DNA of 64,000 nt. Source: Bacteroidetes bacterium HGW-Bacteroidetes-6. Its GTDB lineage: Bacteria; Bacteroidota; Bacteroidia; Bacteroidales; DTU049. Under the pieces are notes generated by a model, which was given only the letters and a program-made list of their open reading frames with translations, was not told the origin of the DNA and searched no databases. Position numbers and translations under genes: made by a program. Numbering within the stretch: position 1 is the stretch's first letter; the number at the start of each line of letters is the position of its first letter. Below, piece by piece: positions 44,251 through 51,703 of the stretch. The stretch covers positions 95,267 to 159,266 of the forward strand of contig PHDB01000003.1 in NCBI GenBank assembly GCA_002842495.1, read 5' to 3'.

Positions 44251-44826
44251 TTAGTACCGTTCCGAAACAGCTTCCCAATCGACTAATTTCCAGAAATCGG
44301 CAATGTAATCGGGACGACGATTCTGCTTGTCGAGATAGTAAGCATGTTCCCAAACATCGCAGGTAAGCAGTGGCTCCAGATCGCGGCGCATTGGGTTGCC
44401 TGCATTCGATTCCTGAACAATGGAAAGTTTGCCGTTATCGTCGGTGCAAAGCCATGCCCAGCCACTGCCAAACAAAGTTGCAGCAGCAGTCGAAAACTGC
44501 TTTTTAAAATCTTCGAACGAACCAAAATCGCGCACAATAGCATCGAGCAAGGTTCCGGTTGGCTCTCCTCCGCCATTGGGCGAAAGGCAATTCCAGTAAA
44601 ACGTGTGATTCCACACTTGTGCAGCATTGTTGAAAATTCCACCTTCGGCTTCAAGAACAATATCTTCAAGCGAAGCCTCTTCGAAAGGCGATCCGGGCAA
44701 AAGATTGTTAAGGTTGTTCACATATGCCTGATGGTGCTTTCCATAGTGGAACTCGATTGTTTTTGCTGAAATAATGGGTTCCAGAGCATCGGCTGCCCAT
44801 GGAAGAGGTGGCAATTCAAATTTCAT
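44251..44826 (-). CDS. sodB: Superoxide dismutase (Fe/Mn type)
   Basis: Detoxifies superoxide. The 191-aa protein has metal ligands H27 ([10 protein letters not shown]), H74 (VWNHTFYW), D157 and H161 ([10 protein letters not shown]). The NNAAQVWNH block and length point to the iron or cambialistic form. No signal peptide, so cytoplasmic. It begins ten bases after the outer-membrane barrel gene, an unusual pairing on one transcript. Its 3' end lies 28 bases from the MITE-like element. Confidence 0.96.
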   Translation of the reverse strand: MKFELPPLPWAADALEPIISAKTIEFHYGKHHQAYVNNLNNLLPGSPFEEASLEDIVLEAEGGIFNNAAQVWNHTFYWNCLSPNGGGEPTGTLLDAIVRDFGSFEDFKKQFSTAAATLFGSGWAWLCTDDNGKLSIVQESNAGNPMRRDLEPLLTCDVWEHAYYLDKQNRRPDYIADFWKLVDWEAVSERY

Positions 44827-44836
44827 AGTATTCTGA

Positions 44837-45460
44837 TTAAAAAGTAATTCCGATATTGAAAGTTGTCATTACATTGTATGAATTATCGTCGGTTTGCAAC
44901 ATAGGTGTGAGGCCGTAGTGCAATCCAAGATCGAGACGGATAATCCACAAATCGGCTCCGATTCCACCATAGGCAGCAAACGAAAAGGGTTCAAAATCGT
45001 CTTGGGTGAAATAAAACAGATTTTCGTCGATTTTGGTTTTCAAAATGGCCATGGCTTCAACACCCCCCATAATGCGAAACGAACTCGAACCATCGGGACT
45101 TTGAAATAATTTGTAGCCAAGCATCACAGGAATAGTAATAAAGCTGCGATACACTTTTGTTTCGACATTAACTAAAGCTGTGTCCGGGGTCATCAAATCA
45201 ATCGTACTTTGGCCAAGCTCAAGGTGCGATTCAACAAAAAAGCGACCACCATAACGAAGCATAAGTCCTGCCTGCCAGCCAATCCGGGCACTCACATCGG
45301 TGCTGTCACCATTGAGTTCTGTCGCAAATTTGCTGGTGTTTATTCCGGCATGAAAGCCCATTTTTAAACCTGTGGTGCTTTCGTCGCCGGTAGTTGTGGT
45401 TTGTGCAGAAACGAATCCTGCAAACAAAAGGGCTGATATCAATAAAATAAGTTTTTTCAT
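44837..45460 (-). CDS. Outer-membrane beta-barrel protein (PorT-like)
   Basis: A 207-aa protein with signal peptide ([20 protein letters not shown]), followed by alternating amphipathic strands characteristic of the PorT/outer-membrane beta-barrel family in Bacteroidota ([33 protein letters not shown], and the terminal [12 protein letters not shown] with C-terminal Phe). Probably an eight-stranded barrel; no substrate can be suggested. First gene of the unit with sodB; its promoter has a full -7 box at 45475-45482 and a 26-base dyad just upstream. Confidence 0.82.
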   Translation of the reverse strand: MKKLILLISALLFAGFVSAQTTTTGDESTTGLKMGFHAGINTSKFATELNGDSTDVSARIGWQAGLMLRYGGRFFVESHLELGQSTIDLMTPDTALVNVETKVYRSFITIPVMLGYKLFQSPDGSSSFRIMGGVEAMAILKTKIDENLFYFTQDDFEPFSFAAYGGIGADLWIIRLDLGLHYGLTPMLQTDDNSYNVMTTFNIGITF

Positions 45461-45474
45461 AGTGCTATTTTTTA

Positions 45475-45482
45475 CAAATCTA
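45475..45482 (-). promoter_or_regulatory. -7 box (TAGATTTG) of the barrel-sodB unit
   Basis: Full TAnnTTTG match on the minus strand, 14 bases before the ATG; a TTTG lies 22 bases further upstream rather than 19. Confidence 0.5.
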
Positions 45483-45511
45483 CAAAAAAACTGAAAAACA
45501 TTTACAAACTC

Positions 45512-45537
45512 TTGTCCGAACGTTAACCTTCGGACAA
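45512..45537. promoter_or_regulatory. 26-bp dyad, candidate operator
   Basis: TTGTCCGAA (45512-45520) and TTCGGACAA (45529-45537) are perfect complements around CGTTAACC, itself centred on GTTAAC. It lies between two divergent genes, directly upstream of the -33 position of the barrel-sodB promoter, a usual place for an activator site. No T-run, so not a terminator. Confidence 0.5.
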
Positions 45538-45635
45538 ATAGTTAACAAACAGCTTTTTGAAAAATATTTCAACAACACATAAGGGTAAGGTCAGGTTGCC
45601 GTGTAATATGTCTGAAAAACAAAAAACTCAATACC

Positions 45636-46469
45636 ATGAAAACTCAAAAACTCATCTTTGCTCTTGTATTTGCTGCCGCATCAACACTCATGAGCTGCCA
45701 GCGCGACAACGACCCTTCGACCGATAATTTCCGTTCGGCCAAAGACGACGCTACTGCTGAAAACATGTTCGACGATGTGTTGAAACAAGCTTCGGACGGA
45801 ATGTTGCTTGCCGAAGACAGCACCGCCGGAAACAAAGATATGTACAGCCCGCTGGCCGGTGGATGCGCTACTGTCACTATTGCCCCTTTCGACCTCACCA
45901 CATTTCCAAAAACAATCACTATCGATTTTGGGAGCACCAATTGTTTGGGCAACGACGGACGTAACCGCAGAGGTGTAATTGAAGTGGTTACAACCGGATG
46001 GTATCGCGATAGCGGAAGTGTGATTTCGGTTACCCCTATTAATTATTTTGTTGACGACAATCAGGTGCAGGGAAACAAAACCATTACCAACGAAGGCCGC
46101 AATAATGCCGGCAACCTTCACTATGGAATAGAAGTGAACGGTTCGGTAACCACATCGGAGGGGATCATCACCTGGACTTCGGATCGCGACCGCGAATGGA
46201 TTGAAGGCGAAAGCACCATTTTTAATCCCTGGGACGATGTGTATCTGATTACAGGAACAGCTTCGGGAACCAATGTTCAGGGCGAAGCCTACACAGTCAC
46301 CATTCTCACCCCACTACGCATTCAGTTTGGTTGCCGCTGGATTGAAGCCGGTTCACTTAAAATTGAAAGCGGTGGAAACGAAATCGTGGTCGATTATGGC
46401 TCGGGGGCCTGCGATGCTACTGCCACCGTAACCATCAACGGAAATACCTACACCATTTCGATGATGTAA
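45636..46469 (+). CDS. Hypothetical lipoprotein
   Basis: A 277-aa product with lipobox STLMSC (Cys21) followed by QRDNDPSTD, an acidic stretch suited to surface export in Bacteroidota. After a helical spacer (~35-65) the rest is beta-rich with repeated TGxWYRDSGS, NYFVDDNQVQGNKTI and NGNTYTI patterns and several cysteines (CATVTI, NCLG, GCRW, ACDA). I know similar lipoproteins occur in Bacteroidota but not what they do. Monocistronic, ending in a terminator at 46506-46539. Divergent from the barrel-sodB unit across a gap that holds the 26-bp dyad. Confidence 0.75.
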   Translation: MKTQKLIFALVFAAASTLMSCQRDNDPSTDNFRSAKDDATAENMFDDVLKQASDGMLLAEDSTAGNKDMYSPLAGGCATVTIAPFDLTTFPKTITIDFGSTNCLGNDGRNRRGVIEVVTTGWYRDSGSVISVTPINYFVDDNQVQGNKTITNEGRNNAGNLHYGIEVNGSVTTSEGIITWTSDRDREWIEGESTIFNPWDDVYLITGTASGTNVQGEAYTVTILTPLRIQFGCRWIEAGSLKIESGGNEIVVDYGSGACDATATVTINGNTYTISMM

Positions 46470-46505
46470 AATACAAATCTGTCTCGCTTCAACAACACAT
46501 AGCCT

Positions 46506-46539
46506 AAAACCCCAAAGCAGAAATGCGGAGGGGTTTTTT
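46506..46539 (+). terminator. Terminator after the lipoprotein gene
   Basis: AAAACCCC (46506-46513) pairs with GGGGTTTT (46530-46537), followed by T; an inner GCA/TGC pair extends it. Confidence 0.75.
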
Positions 46540-46559
46540 GAGTGGAAAGGAAATAATTG

Positions 46560-46590
46560 TTGTACCAATTGAAAAATGATTGTAGTTTTG
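46560..46590 (+). promoter_or_regulatory. Promoter of the T9SS esterase gene
   Basis: TTG (46560-46562), 20 bases, TAGTTTTG (46583-46590), a full -7 match; ATG at 46623. Confidence 0.55.
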
Positions 46591-46622
46591 AATTCGCTCC
46601 ACCTATCAAACCCGAAAAACAA

Positions 46623-47909
46623 ATGAAACCGTATATCCTTTTTGTTTTTGCCTCATTATTGATTCACACTCTGGCAAATGCGCAGTATTGCACCGATAAC
46701 GACCGCTTCACACAAACGCCTGTATTTACCGATGCGCAAATCGATTACGACACCGCTGTGGTGTACGGAAATGCACTGAATTATCAGGGACAAAATCAGG
46801 ATTTGCTTTTAAATATTTGCTACCCGAGTGCAGCAGCCGACACCATGACCAAACGTCCGTTGGTGATTCTGATGCATGGCGGAGGTTTTTATACAGGCAA
46901 CAGAAACGACATGAACTCGATGTGTGTCGAATTTTCGAAACGAGGCTATGTGGCCGCAACCATTGGCTACAGGCTCGGCTGGGATGTTGGCACTTCGGGT
47001 TGCGATGGCGACACCATTTCGGACGTCAAAGCAGTGTATCGCGGTTTTCAGGATGCATATGCAGCCATTCGCTATCTGGTCGAAAATGCCGATACTTACG
47101 GAATTGATACCGCCTGGATTTTTTCGGGTGGCGAAAGCGCAGGTGGAGTAAACAGTTTGAACCTTGCTTTTGTTTCGCAGAGCGAAATGAACACACGTTA
47201 CCCGTTTCTTCAGCCCGAACTCGGCAACATCAACAATTCGGGCAACAGTTTAACCAATACTTTCTCGCTGAAAGCAGTGTTCAACAACTGGGGAAGTTTG
47301 GTCGACATGGATTTTCTCACGGCCACCAACGCTATCCCCATGATTGCTTTTCATGGCGATGCCGACGATTGTTTGCCCATCGATTCGGGCACCTACAGCA
47401 ATTGTCCAGGTTATGTAAAAATGTATGGTTCGCGAACCATTTTCAACAAGCTGCAAACGCTGGGTGTTTGTGCCGAGCTCACCGTGAAACCGGGCGGCGA
47501 TCACGGAATTTACGATGAATCGCTCACACAGGATATTTTCAGGGTAAACCGTGCGAGTTGCTTTTTCAAAAGTTTGTTTTGCAATACATGCGCCCCGGCA
47601 TACATAACCGATAGTATTGCTGCCAATTGTACAAGCACAGGATTTGGCGATTTTGAAAACAAAAACCGCATTCAAGTTTATCCCAACCCAAGCAACGGAA
47701 AATTTGTTGTTGAAATTGACGGCGGCAAGCATATTGCAGCATTTACAGAAGTGTACAATGCTCTGGGCGAAAAAGTATTCGCGACCACAAACAATTCTCA
47801 AGACGAATTTATCGGCATCGACCTGTCCGGTTTTCCCGCAGGCTTGTATTTTATTAGTGTCTATCTCGGGGAAAAGACTATTGTTGAGAAGGTGATGATA
47901 GAGCGGTAG
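46623..47909 (+). CDS. Secreted alpha/beta-hydrolase (esterase) with T9SS sorting domain
   Basis: A 428-aa carboxylesterase/lipase-like enzyme. Signal peptide MKPYILFVFASLLIHTLANA, then the hydrolase with oxyanion-hole HGGG (85-88), nucleophile elbow GGESAGG (Ser172), an Asp in HGDADDCLP and the His in GGDHGIYD, so the triad is complete. The last ~75 residues are a type A sorting domain (VYPNPSNGKFVVEI, FPAGLYFISV, KVMIER). It should act outside the cell, with feruloyl, acetyl-xylan or lipid esters as possible substrates. The frame opens at 46557 within the promoter; ATG 46623 gives the signal peptide. Confidence 0.9.
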   Translation: MKPYILFVFASLLIHTLANAQYCTDNDRFTQTPVFTDAQIDYDTAVVYGNALNYQGQNQDLLLNICYPSAAADTMTKRPLVILMHGGGFYTGNRNDMNSMCVEFSKRGYVAATIGYRLGWDVGTSGCDGDTISDVKAVYRGFQDAYAAIRYLVENADTYGIDTAWIFSGGESAGGVNSLNLAFVSQSEMNTRYPFLQPELGNINNSGNSLTNTFSLKAVFNNWGSLVDMDFLTATNAIPMIAFHGDADDCLPIDSGTYSNCPGYVKMYGSRTIFNKLQTLGVCAELTVKPGGDHGIYDESLTQDIFRVNRASCFFKSLFCNTCAPAYITDSIAANCTSTGFGDFENKNRIQVYPNPSNGKFVVEIDGGKHIAAFTEVYNALGEKVFATTNNSQDEFIGIDLSGFPAGLYFISVYLGEKTIVEKVMIER

Positions 47910-48044
47910 TGTGGGAGGAATCGTCCATTGATAACGCAGAATGGAATTTTATGTGCAAGGTTTTCAAATACGCGGATGAAGCAGCAGCATAACAACCAAT
48001 AATTTGCGTTTTGTTTTGAGAATAAAAATTTAATTTGTGAAAAG

Positions 48045-48077
48045 GTTGACTTTTTCTGGGAAAAGGTTGTAGTTTTG
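48045..48077 (+). promoter_or_regulatory. Promoter of the 48090 gene
   Basis: GTTG (48045-48048), 21 bases, TAGTTTTG (48070-48077), a full -7 match. ATG follows at 48090. Confidence 0.5.
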
Positions 48078-48089
48078 ATTTGTATAAAC

Positions 48090-49157
48090 ATGCATTCTCT
48101 TATGAAATCAAACCTGTTTTTCATGCTTTTTGTTGCATTGGTTCCGTTGTCGCAATCGGCGCAGGAAGTTGGGAAGGTGCAGTTTTTCCCTTATGGATAT
48201 TGCGTCGACAACGATCACTACGGCGAGGATCCCAGCATTTGGAAATATTCTGACACCCTCAATCAGAAAAGAGTCTTTTTGGATGAAATGATTTTGAAAA
48301 TCGAGAAGCATTTCAATTTTGTCCACAATAACAAAGTTCATGGAATTGAAGGGCTAAATGACTATTTGATGGGATTGGTTTTTAAAGCAATTGAAGATTC
48401 TATCATACTTTCAGGTATTCAGTGGGAAGACGAACAATACTGGCCAAAAGCAAAAAACCTATTCGAGAATTTTATTCAAAATCTTATCAGCGGTTACGAA
48501 ACAGAGCTTTTCCGTGATGACTATTGGACTTCAAAATTGCCATTTTCATTCAGGCTTAACAATGAAGAAAAAAACCACCTTTTCAATTTGATGGATGTTG
48601 AAGATTTTTACTGGCTTTCAACAGACATGACGCTGAAAAAAAACAATGAAAAAACAATCTCTTACGGTTCTATGGCCATGATTGGAAAGAATTATTACCG
48701 CTTTCAGAATTGGCCCGATTCAACATATTTTATGGGAGTTTCAGTCCCAGCTGGAGTATTGGTTCAAGCGTTTTTGCCCGATAGTACTCCCGTGGATATC
48801 GAATCAGAGATATATCATTCTATGCTCGACACGTTCAAAGTCGTCTATTCTTATTTTAGTCAAACAGATTCAGCTGCGAGAATGGTTTTTACCACCCCAA
48901 AAAGCAAGACACAAATTTGTTCCTCTTATTATAGTGGCTTATACGGAGATGGATATTGGTTTTCGATTGGGTATTTCAACAACGAACCTCTATGGTTTAT
49001 TCCCGGAAGACCCAGAGCAATTCTGCGGATTAACGGGAAAATTTATTGGATTCTTGAATTCGATTACCCTGACATCGGATTGGTTGGCTTCAACTTTTAC
49101 CTCGAGGAAGAAAGTGAATTAAAACTCATCTTCGAATCCTCTTTGTTTTCAATCTGA
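48090..49157 (+). CDS. Hypothetical secreted protein
   Basis: I do not recognise the family. The product (355 aa from ATG 48090; ATG 48102 is an alternative) has a signal peptide (MKSNLFFMLFVALVPLSQSA, cleaved before QEVGK), then a mixed alpha/beta chain rich in Tyr, Trp and acidic residues (SGIQWEDEQYWPKAKNLFENF, YFMGVSVPAGVLVQAF). It has no lipobox and no T9SS sorting domain, so it is probably periplasmic. No catalytic motif stands out. Base composition is slightly more AT-rich than the neighbouring esterase. The 180-base gap before it holds only the promoter. Confidence 0.65.
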   Translation: MHSLMKSNLFFMLFVALVPLSQSAQEVGKVQFFPYGYCVDNDHYGEDPSIWKYSDTLNQKRVFLDEMILKIEKHFNFVHNNKVHGIEGLNDYLMGLVFKAIEDSIILSGIQWEDEQYWPKAKNLFENFIQNLISGYETELFRDDYWTSKLPFSFRLNNEEKNHLFNLMDVEDFYWLSTDMTLKKNNEKTISYGSMAMIGKNYYRFQNWPDSTYFMGVSVPAGVLVQAFLPDSTPVDIESEIYHSMLDTFKVVYSYFSQTDSAARMVFTTPKSKTQICSSYYSGLYGDGYWFSIGYFNNEPLWFIPGRPRAILRINGKIYWILEFDYPDIGLVGFNFYLEEESELKLIFESSLFSI

Positions 49158-49216
49158 TGCTTCAATCTTTCTAGACGCGATAAATTGCACCTCTACACTA
49201 ACCACCCCTTAATATA

Positions 49217-49237
49217 AGACGTTGCTGTGCAACGTCT
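49217..49237. repeat. Palindrome AGACGTTGC-TGT-GCAACGTCT
   Basis: Perfect 9-bp arms around TGT in the gap before the ABC-F gene. Palindromes of this form are common intergenic repeats in Bacteroidota genomes; it may also serve as a transcript end for the 48090 gene. Confidence 0.6.
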
Positions 49238-49247
49238 CTGACTACTC

Positions 49248-49289
49248 AATACTGAACACTGACAACTGAATACTGACCACTGGCTACTG
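49248..49289. repeat. Six tandem heptamers upstream of the ABC-F gene
   Basis: AATACTG, AACACTG, ACAACTG, AATACTG, ACCACTG, GCTACTG in direct succession (consensus A-A/C-T/C-ACTG). The array ends 12 bases before the -7 box and so covers the -33 region. Confidence 0.7.
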
Positions 49290-49301
49290 TAAACTTATTT
49301 C

Positions 49302-49309
49302 TACCTTTG
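49302..49309 (+). promoter_or_regulatory. -7 box (TACCTTTG) of the ABC-F gene
   Basis: Full TAnnTTTG match only 14 bases before the TTG start; the -33 position falls in the heptamer array. Confidence 0.5.
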
Positions 49310-49323
49310 CAAAAAATCCACAC

Positions 49324-51201
49324 TTGAATTATCTTTCGGTTGAAAATCTGACAAAATCGTACGGCGAAAAATTGCTTTTCGAGAATATTTCCTTTGGCAT
49401 CGACGAAGGACAGAAAGTGGCTTTGATTGCCGGCAACGGAACCGGGAAAAGCACCCTGCTGAATATTCTCACCGGCAAAGACATCCCCGATTCGGGCATG
49501 GTGACGCTGCGCAAAGATATTCGTGTGGCATATTTGCCCCAAGCGCCCGATTTCGACCCCGAACAAAGCATTGTGGAAGTAATTCTGGCTTCGGACAACC
49601 AGTATGTGAAAGCCACCCGCGACTACGAAACAGCCATTTCGCTGGTAGAGCACAACAATTCGGCCGAAAACCAACGCTTGTTGAGTTATGCCACAGCGCA
49701 GATGGATGTATTATCGGCCTGGGATTACGAATCGCGCGTGAAGGAAGTTCTTTCGCGTTTGCAAATTGGCAATCTGACCCGAAAAATGAGCACGCTTTCG
49801 GGCGGACAAATACGCAAAGCAGCACTGGCTCGTGTTCTGATTGACGATGTCGATCTGCTCATTCTCGACGAGCCCACCAACCACCTCGATATTGAAATGA
49901 TTGAGTGGATGGAGGAATTTTTGACCAAGCAAAAAATGGCTTTGTTGCTGGTGACCCACGACCGCTATTTTCTCGACAATGTGTGCGACAGCATTTTGGA
50001 ACTCGACATGCAAACCCTGTTTCAGTACGACGGCGGCTACCCGTATTTCATTGAGAAAAAAGCCGAACGCGAAGCAGCCTATCGCAACGAAACCGAAAAA
50101 GCACGTAACACCTACCGCACCGAGCTGGAATGGATGCGACGCATGCCCAAAGCGCGTACGCATAAATCGAAAGCAAGAATAGAATCGTTTTACGAACTCG
50201 AACTCAAAGCCAAACGCCGCATCGATGAGGTGAGACCCGAGTTTCAGATCAAGGAACGTCGCACAGGGAAAAACATTCTGGAGCTGAACAATATACACAA
50301 AAAATACGAAGAAGTTGGTCCTGTAATCGACGATTTCAGTCATATTTTCAAGCGTGGCGAACGTGTTGGAGTTGTTGGACCGAACGGCTCGGGAAAAACA
50401 ACCCTTTTCCGTATCATTATGGAGGAGGAAAAACCCGACATGGGTAGTCTGAAAACAGGACAAACCATTGTGTTTGGCTACTTTTCGCAGATGAATCCGC
50501 CGGTAAAAGAAGGCAAACGGGTGATTGAAGTAGTGAAAGATGTGGCCGAAGAAATTGCCATGGGCGATTCGCCATCGATATCTGCATCGCAGTTTCTGCA
50601 GTATTTTGGTTTCGACCACAACACACAATACAATTATTACGAAAACCTGAGTGGGGGCGAAAAACGCAGACTGCATCTGTGCATCACACTAATCCGCAAT
50701 CCGAATTTTTTGATTCTCGACGAACCAACCAACGACCTCGATATCGACACATTGAATGTGTTGGAAGATTTTCTGCTGAAATACCCGGGTTGCCTGATGG
50801 TAGCTACGCACGACAGGGCTTTTCTGGATAAGATTGCCGACCATATTTTCATTTTCGAAGGCAAAGGCAAGGTGAAGGATTACTATTCGAACTACAGCGC
50901 CTATCGCCTGCAAAAGCTGAAAGAGCAAAGCATCGAGAAAGCGGCAGCTAAGCCCGAAGAAAAGCCTCAGAAGCAGAAAACGAACAGCAATAAGCCCACT
51001 TTCAAGCAAAAACAGGAATTTGAGCAGCTTGGTGTGTCGATGGAAAAGCTGGAAAAAGAAAAAACCACTTTGCTGGCTGTTATGAATGGTGGTAGCACCG
51101 ATGCACAAAAGCTCACCGAAGTCGCTACGCGCTACGCGCAAGTGATGGAGCAGCTCGAAGAAATGGAGATGCGGTGGCTGGAACTGAGTGAACTGTTTTA
51201 A
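49324..51201 (+). CDS. ABC-F family ATPase (Uup-like)
   Basis: Ribosome-associated ABC-F protein of 625 aa, with no membrane domain. First nucleotide-binding domain: Walker A GNGTGKST, signature LSGGQIRKAALA, Walker B LLILDEPTNHLD. Linker with a charged helical arm (~235-310). Second domain: GPNGSGKTTLF, LSGGEKRRLHLC, FLILDEPTNDLD. A C-terminal coiled coil (~535-625) marks the Uup subgroup. Uup proteins act on stalled or assembling ribosomes and DNA repair intermediates; antibiotic protection is less likely. The start is TTG at 49324, since family members begin MNYLSVENLTKSYGEK and no ATG fits. It is bracketed by the heptamer array (49248-49289) and the octamer array (51200-51247). Confidence 0.93.
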   Translation: MNYLSVENLTKSYGEKLLFENISFGIDEGQKVALIAGNGTGKSTLLNILTGKDIPDSGMVTLRKDIRVAYLPQAPDFDPEQSIVEVILASDNQYVKATRDYETAISLVEHNNSAENQRLLSYATAQMDVLSAWDYESRVKEVLSRLQIGNLTRKMSTLSGGQIRKAALARVLIDDVDLLILDEPTNHLDIEMIEWMEEFLTKQKMALLLVTHDRYFLDNVCDSILELDMQTLFQYDGGYPYFIEKKAEREAAYRNETEKARNTYRTELEWMRRMPKARTHKSKARIESFYELELKAKRRIDEVRPEFQIKERRTGKNILELNNIHKKYEEVGPVIDDFSHIFKRGERVGVVGPNGSGKTTLFRIIMEEEKPDMGSLKTGQTIVFGYFSQMNPPVKEGKRVIEVVKDVAEEIAMGDSPSISASQFLQYFGFDHNTQYNYYENLSGGEKRRLHLCITLIRNPNFLILDEPTNDLDIDTLNVLEDFLLKYPGCLMVATHDRAFLDKIADHIFIFEGKGKVKDYYSNYSAYRLQKLKEQSIEKAAAKPEEKPQKQKTNSNKPTFKQKQEFEQLGVSMEKLEKEKTTLLAVMNGGSTDAQKLTEVATRYAQVMEQLEEMEMRWLELSELF

Positions 51202-51247
51202 TTTGAAAATTTGGTAATTTGAGAATTTGAAAGTTTGAGAATTTAAG
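51200..51247. repeat. Six tandem octamers at the end of the ABC-F gene
   Basis: AATTTGAA, AATTTGGT, AATTTGAG, AATTTGAA, AGTTTGAG, AATTTAAG follow one another from the second base of the TAA stop codon. Confidence 0.7.
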
Positions 51248-51283
51248 CGATGTGCTTTCAGCGTTATTTTTCATATGCATTAA

Positions 51284-51330
51284 AATTCGCAGTCATGTTG
51301 AGCCTGTCGAAACATGGCAGTCGAAACATG
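51284..51330. repeat. Inverted copy of the palindromic repeat core
   Basis: AGTCATGTTGAGCCTGTCGAA is the reverse complement, with two changes, of the core found at 44131 and 51622; it is followed by a partial direct duplication (GGCAGTCGAAACATGG). Confidence 0.6.
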
Positions 51331-51497
51331 GGATAATATTTTTGGGGAGGGGTTGGGGGCTGTTTATAAACCTTGGTTGTTTTTCGAGTCTGCATCGCCT
51401 TAACATCCACGGTTTCAAAAAACAAATATTTTAATGATCATGAAAATCAAAAGCCGCCCTTCCCTGCCTGCCTTAGCGGCACGCAAGCAGGGATACA

Positions 51498-51541
51498 AAA
51501 AATTCAACGCTCTTTTTGCTCTTTTGAAGCGTTGAATTTTT
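51498..51541. terminator. Strong bidirectional terminator hairpin
   Basis: AAAAATTCAACGCT (51498-51511) pairs perfectly with AGCGTTGAATTTTT (51528-51541), a 14-bp stem with A- and T-rich bases on both sides, between the convergent ABC-F gene and the radical SAM operon. Confidence 0.8.
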
Positions 51542-51621
51542 CACTGCTAATGACAAAAATTTGCAAGATGCTGAAATACTGGAATATAAAAAATACAGCC
51601 GCTACCGATAGCTATCGGCAT

Positions 51622-51703
51622 CGACAGGCTCAATGTGACTGCATTTTTGTCAATTTTTTCAGGTGGCAAAGGCGCGCCTTTGTTGGTTGTCTCAGCATGA
51701 CTG
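51622..51703. repeat. Second copy of the palindromic element (partial)
   Basis: Matches 44131-44211 over its full 82 bases, differing mainly by one T in the T-run and in the central palindrome, which is CAAAGGCGCGCCTTTG here (perfect 16-bp) and CAAAAC-GT-GTTTTG in the other copy. Both versions keep self-complementarity. Its right end contains the stop and last three codons of the radical SAM gene. Confidence 0.75.

Larger units (their letters stand above)
51248..51621. repeat. Gene-free, repeat-rich gap
   Basis: No credible gene on either strand. Apart from the repeats listed separately, it holds a 10-bp hairpin CCCTGCCTGC/GCAAGCAGGG (51462-51492, nine of ten paired) and the perfect palindrome CCGATAGCTATCGG (51605-51618). 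Such clusters mark a site where dispersed intergenic repeats have accumulated between convergent genes. Confidence 0.6.

Noticed and set aside
49711..50676. Long minus-strand frame (about 320 codons) antisense to the ABC-F gene
   Set aside because: It is the mirror of a clear two-domain ABC-F coding sequence, with Phe/His-rich composition typical of antisense frames and no start context.
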